Assembly (NCBI GenBank): GCA_964454445.1 | Contig: CAYVTD010000032.1 | Location: 1 to 35,593 of the forward strand | Length of the DNA stretch: 35,593 nucleotides | Direction of reading: 5' to 3' | DNA from: CAYVTD01 sp964454445 | Lineage (GTDB): Bacteria; Bacteroidota; Ignavibacteria; Kapaibacteriales; UBA2268 | Part shown: positions 33,429 through 35,593 of the stretch, piece after piece | Layout of the letters: each line of letters opens with the position of its first letter | How positions within the stretch are numbered: the stretch's first letter is position 1 | Notes under the pieces: model-generated | Database searches by the model: none | Told to the model about the DNA's origin: nothing | The model's input: only the letters and a program-made list of their open reading frames with translations | Made by a program: the position numbers and the translations under genes

Positions 33429-34880
33429 ATGGAAAGTAGATCAATAAGTAAAAGAATAATAATTTTACCATTTATCATTAGTATAATACTATCTACCAAT
33501 TTATTTTCTTCGATTAATTTGAATCGAATTGCTTTGTTTACTCCACAACAAAGAATTTCAACTGCAACTGAATTTTCTCTGTTAGTACAAGGAGCTAATC
33601 TTTACCTTCTTTGCAACTACACAAATGATACTACTTTTTGGGCTGGTGGAATATTTTCAAAATTCGATACAACTGGGAAGGTTTATTTTTTTAATGTGTT
33701 TAATGCTGACTCACAACGTTTGTTGCCGAAAACCATTTTTATTGATAGAGATACTAATATTATAATATTATCTGAGCATGCATTGTATACCTATAAGGAT
33801 ATGTTTTATACTGCACAAGTTTTAAATGTTCGGAAATTTACTCAAGGTGGATATCAAATTAGTAATTTTTCAGATTCTTCTGCTCCAAAAAACACATTGA
33901 TGTCTTTGTTTCCTTTGGGGATTGATAACAACAGACAACCTGTTGTTATTCAAACTTCAAAACCTGAAATTGAATCTATCTCTACTTTCAACAGGTATGA
34001 TGAGAGCGGGAAATTTTTAAAGAGTGTTATTCTGGATTCTACGAAGAGCATTTATGATTCAACTCAAAAAACTTGGTCTCAGGAAAAATTTGAAATAGAG
34101 GGTTTTACAAATGGTACTGATAATAATTTTTATTGTTATGGAAACCGACAAATGCTATTTCAAAATAAGCCAGATACTCTTTCTGCATATATAATGGCAA
34201 TTGATTCAGTGGAAAAAATAAAATGGAAATATATTTTCTATTCTGGTATTATTACTTGTTGTTGTACAACAAAAGATGGAAGTATTGTTTTTGTTGGTAT
34301 AGATGGTAAAAGTTTTATCTCAAAATTTGATTCTCAGGGTAAAATAAAATGGAGGAAAAATTTTGGCAAGGATAGTTACTTTGTCCACCCCTTAAAGGTT
34401 ATTGAAACATCGAATGGGGATTTTTTTATTATTGGTTCAGCTAAAACCAATGGTCAATCGGATAAAGATAAATATATTGCTAAACTTAATAAAGACGGTG
34501 ATTTAATTTGGGACGAAAAAGAAGGTTTACCTATTGATGAAAGGTTTGTTTGCATAAAAGAATTCTTTCCAAACAATTTTTATTTGATGGAAGCAAGGCC
34601 GGCAAGTATTTCTGTTTATCATTTTGTTGATAATACAGCTGGAATTATCGAAGAATTTAATAAAAATAATGAATTATTATTAAAATTTTCTCCTAATCCA
34701 GTTGAAAATGTGCTTTTTTTAAATTCGGATATTGAATTTGGGAAAATTGAAATCTTCTCTACTCTCGGCATAAAAGTCTTAGAAACCGAGTGGAAAGAAA
34801 GAATTGATGTTTCGGGTTTGTCCTCAGGAGTGTATATTATAAGAATAGGCAATAAAATAAACAAATTTATAAAATTATAA
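33429..34880 (+). CDS. Exported protein with PQQ-like propeller repeats and T9SS sorting domain
   Basis: A 483-residue protein with an N-terminal signal anchor or signal peptide (about 10-27). The middle contains repeats of the type 'I-x-K-x-D-x-x-G-x-I-x-W', for example MAIDSVEKIKWKY, SKFDSQGKIKWRKNF and AKLNKDGDLIWDE, which recall PQQ-like or SBBP beta-propeller blades. The last 75 residues are a T9SS sorting domain: KFSPNPVENVLFLNS, then IEIFSTLGIKVLETEW, then SGVYIIRIGNKINKF. It is probably exported through T9SS to the cell surface. No enzymatic motif was recognised. It is A+T-rich like its neighbours. Confidence 0.8.
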   Translation: MESRSISKRIIILPFIISIILSTNLFSSINLNRIALFTPQQRISTATEFSLLVQGANLYLLCNYTNDTTFWAGGIFSKFDTTGKVYFFNVFNADSQRLLPKTIFIDRDTNIIILSEHALYTYKDMFYTAQVLNVRKFTQGGYQISNFSDSSAPKNTLMSLFPLGIDNNRQPVVIQTSKPEIESISTFNRYDESGKFLKSVILDSTKSIYDSTQKTWSQEKFEIEGFTNGTDNNFYCYGNRQMLFQNKPDTLSAYIMAIDSVEKIKWKYIFYSGIITCCCTTKDGSIVFVGIDGKSFISKFDSQGKIKWRKNFGKDSYFVHPLKVIETSNGDFFIIGSAKTNGQSDKDKYIAKLNKDGDLIWDEKEGLPIDERFVCIKEFFPNNFYLMEARPASISVYHFVDNTAGIIEEFNKNNELLLKFSPNPVENVLFLNSDIEFGKIEIFSTLGIKVLETEWKERIDVSGLSSGVYIIRIGNKINKFIKL

Positions 34881-34895
34881 TTTAGGGTATCAAAA

Positions 34896-35378
34896 ATGAC
34901 AGTCAATAAAGAACATTTTCTAATTAGTAAAAATTCTTTACTAACAGGTTTTTATTTAGTAGCAATAAATTACAATGAAGACCAGATACAATTTAATTCT
35001 CAAATAAGAGTATTTCGTATTTTTTTAAAAAATGTTACATACTCTGGTATTAATGTTTTTTTAAGAAAAGAAAATCTTAATCTTGTAACCAATGATTTTG
35101 AAGACTTTGCATTCAAGCAATTCTTTAAAATATCTGAAGATCTATTATATGAATCCAAATATGATTTGTATTCAAAAAAAAATGATTTTAGAATAATGGA
35201 GGAGGATGACTTGTTATCAACGATTACTTTAGATGAATTTATTGCAAAACTATGGTTGCTAACTAAAGAAGAAAAATTAGTTATCATAAAAACGTTTGAA
35301 AATGCTAAATTTTCAAAAGAAACTAAGGATAAAATAAATTATATTGATTTCATCAATTTTGAACCGTCAGTAGATTAG
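34896..35378 (+). CDS. Hypothetical protein, no recognised family
   Basis: A 160-residue protein starting 15 bases after the previous stop. It has no signal peptide or transmembrane segment, so it is probably cytoplasmic, unlike the three exported proteins upstream. It is rich in Lys, Asp, Glu, Phe and Ile, with a mixed-charge C-terminal half (MEEDDLLSTITLDEFIAKLW and KEEKLVIIKTFENAKF). I recognise no motif or family. Only the tight spacing with the previous gene suggests that they belong together. Confidence 0.6.
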   Translation: MTVNKEHFLISKNSLLTGFYLVAINYNEDQIQFNSQIRVFRIFLKNVTYSGINVFLRKENLNLVTNDFEDFAFKQFFKISEDLLYESKYDLYSKKNDFRIMEEDDLLSTITLDEFIAKLWLLTKEEKLVIIKTFENAKFSKETKDKINYIDFINFEPSVD

Positions 35379-35538
35379 ATATTAAAAATCGCTAAAATTT
35401 AAACTGGTTATTGGAAAAAGAAATATATTTTTACTTGTCAAAAGTAAAATCGAATAATTAGTTTCTTTTACATTTTACTTTAAAGTGAGTGCCAAATCAT
35501 GTATTTTTAAGTATATTTGGAATGGGGATATTTTCTTT

Positions 35539-35593
35539 TGTTTGACTTCAGAATAAGGCATACCAAAATGGCATAAAATTAGTTGGATAGTTT
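35539..35593 (+). mobile_element. Left end of a second copy of the IS3-family element, cut by the window edge
   Basis: All 55 bases equal 31308-31362, in the same orientation. The identity starts exactly at the TG end and continues to the last base of the window, so a further copy of the element begins here. Whether it is complete cannot be seen. A TATATTTG string lies just before it (35512-35519). Confidence 0.85.

Noticed and set aside
35429..35449. Short inverted repeat TTTTACTT / AAGTAAAA after the last gene as a terminator
   Set aside because: It is entirely A+T-rich apart from one pair per arm and lacks a following T-run, so it would be a very weak terminator and may be chance.
1..35593. 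CRISPR array or rRNA operon
   Set aside because: No regularly spaced repeats and no rRNA-like conserved blocks were seen on either strand.

Overview
The window looks like chromosomal DNA from a member of the Bacteroidota/Chlorobiota (FCB) lineage, possibly an Ignavibacteria- or Kapabacteria-like organism. Three things point there: several secreted proteins end in type IX secretion (T9SS/Por) C-terminal sorting domains; the Bacteroidota -7 promoter element TAnnTTTG recurs just upstream of gene starts on both strands; and there are many outer-membrane beta-barrel and pitrilysin-type proteins. Species-level placement is not possible from sequence reading alone.

Layout. 1-420: 3' part of an IS3-family transposase orfB running off the left edge. 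535-1668: a Fic AMP-transferase with a palindromic operator candidate. 1988-2061: a CAT-anticodon tRNA. 2138-8735: housekeeping and envelope genes (outer-membrane proteins, thrS, a flavodoxin/ferredoxin protein, a MetA-like barrel protein, arabinose-5-phosphate isomerase). 8890-11712: a large M16 peptidase. 12132-12833: an OmpR-type regulator whose overlapping sensor-kinase gene survives only as a 29-codon stub. 12900-14710: a decayed accessory block with frameshifted DUF6978-like and DUF1828-like genes and a collapsed DUF262/HNH nuclease gene. 14784-20972: a metallopeptidase, a T9SS-exported subtilase and a T9SS-sorted Ig-like protein. 21068-23735: an archaeal-type HMG-CoA synthase / acyl-CoA thiolase / DUF35 module. 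23944-30743: apt, an orphan CheB-type regulator, dut, a PgpH-type c-di-AMP phosphodiesterase overlapping a response-regulator/PP2C phosphatase, and a XerC/D recombinase. 30805-31221: a yjbQ gene interrupted by one in-frame TGA where a Trp codon is expected.

The right end (31308-35593) is an A+T-rich accessory block. It starts with a 5' fragment of an IS3-family element. It then carries a secreted protein with 23 cysteines and six vicinal Cys-Cys pairs, a small Asp-box T9SS protein, a 483-residue T9SS protein with PQQ-like repeats and an unrecognised 160-residue protein. It ends in a second copy of the same IS left end, in the same orientation. This IS-flanked set of unfamiliar exported proteins is the best candidate for something undescribed here.

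How the genes work together. The early mevalonate-type module (acetoacetyl-CoA formation and HMG-CoA synthesis) is a clear functional unit. The PgpH / RR-PP2C / XerD run looks like one transcript that couples c-di-AMP turnover to a phosphorylation-controlled phosphatase. The T9SS cargo genes imply a T9SS apparatus encoded elsewhere. Both window edges lie in IS sequence, so the window may be a contig bounded by repeat-induced assembly breaks.
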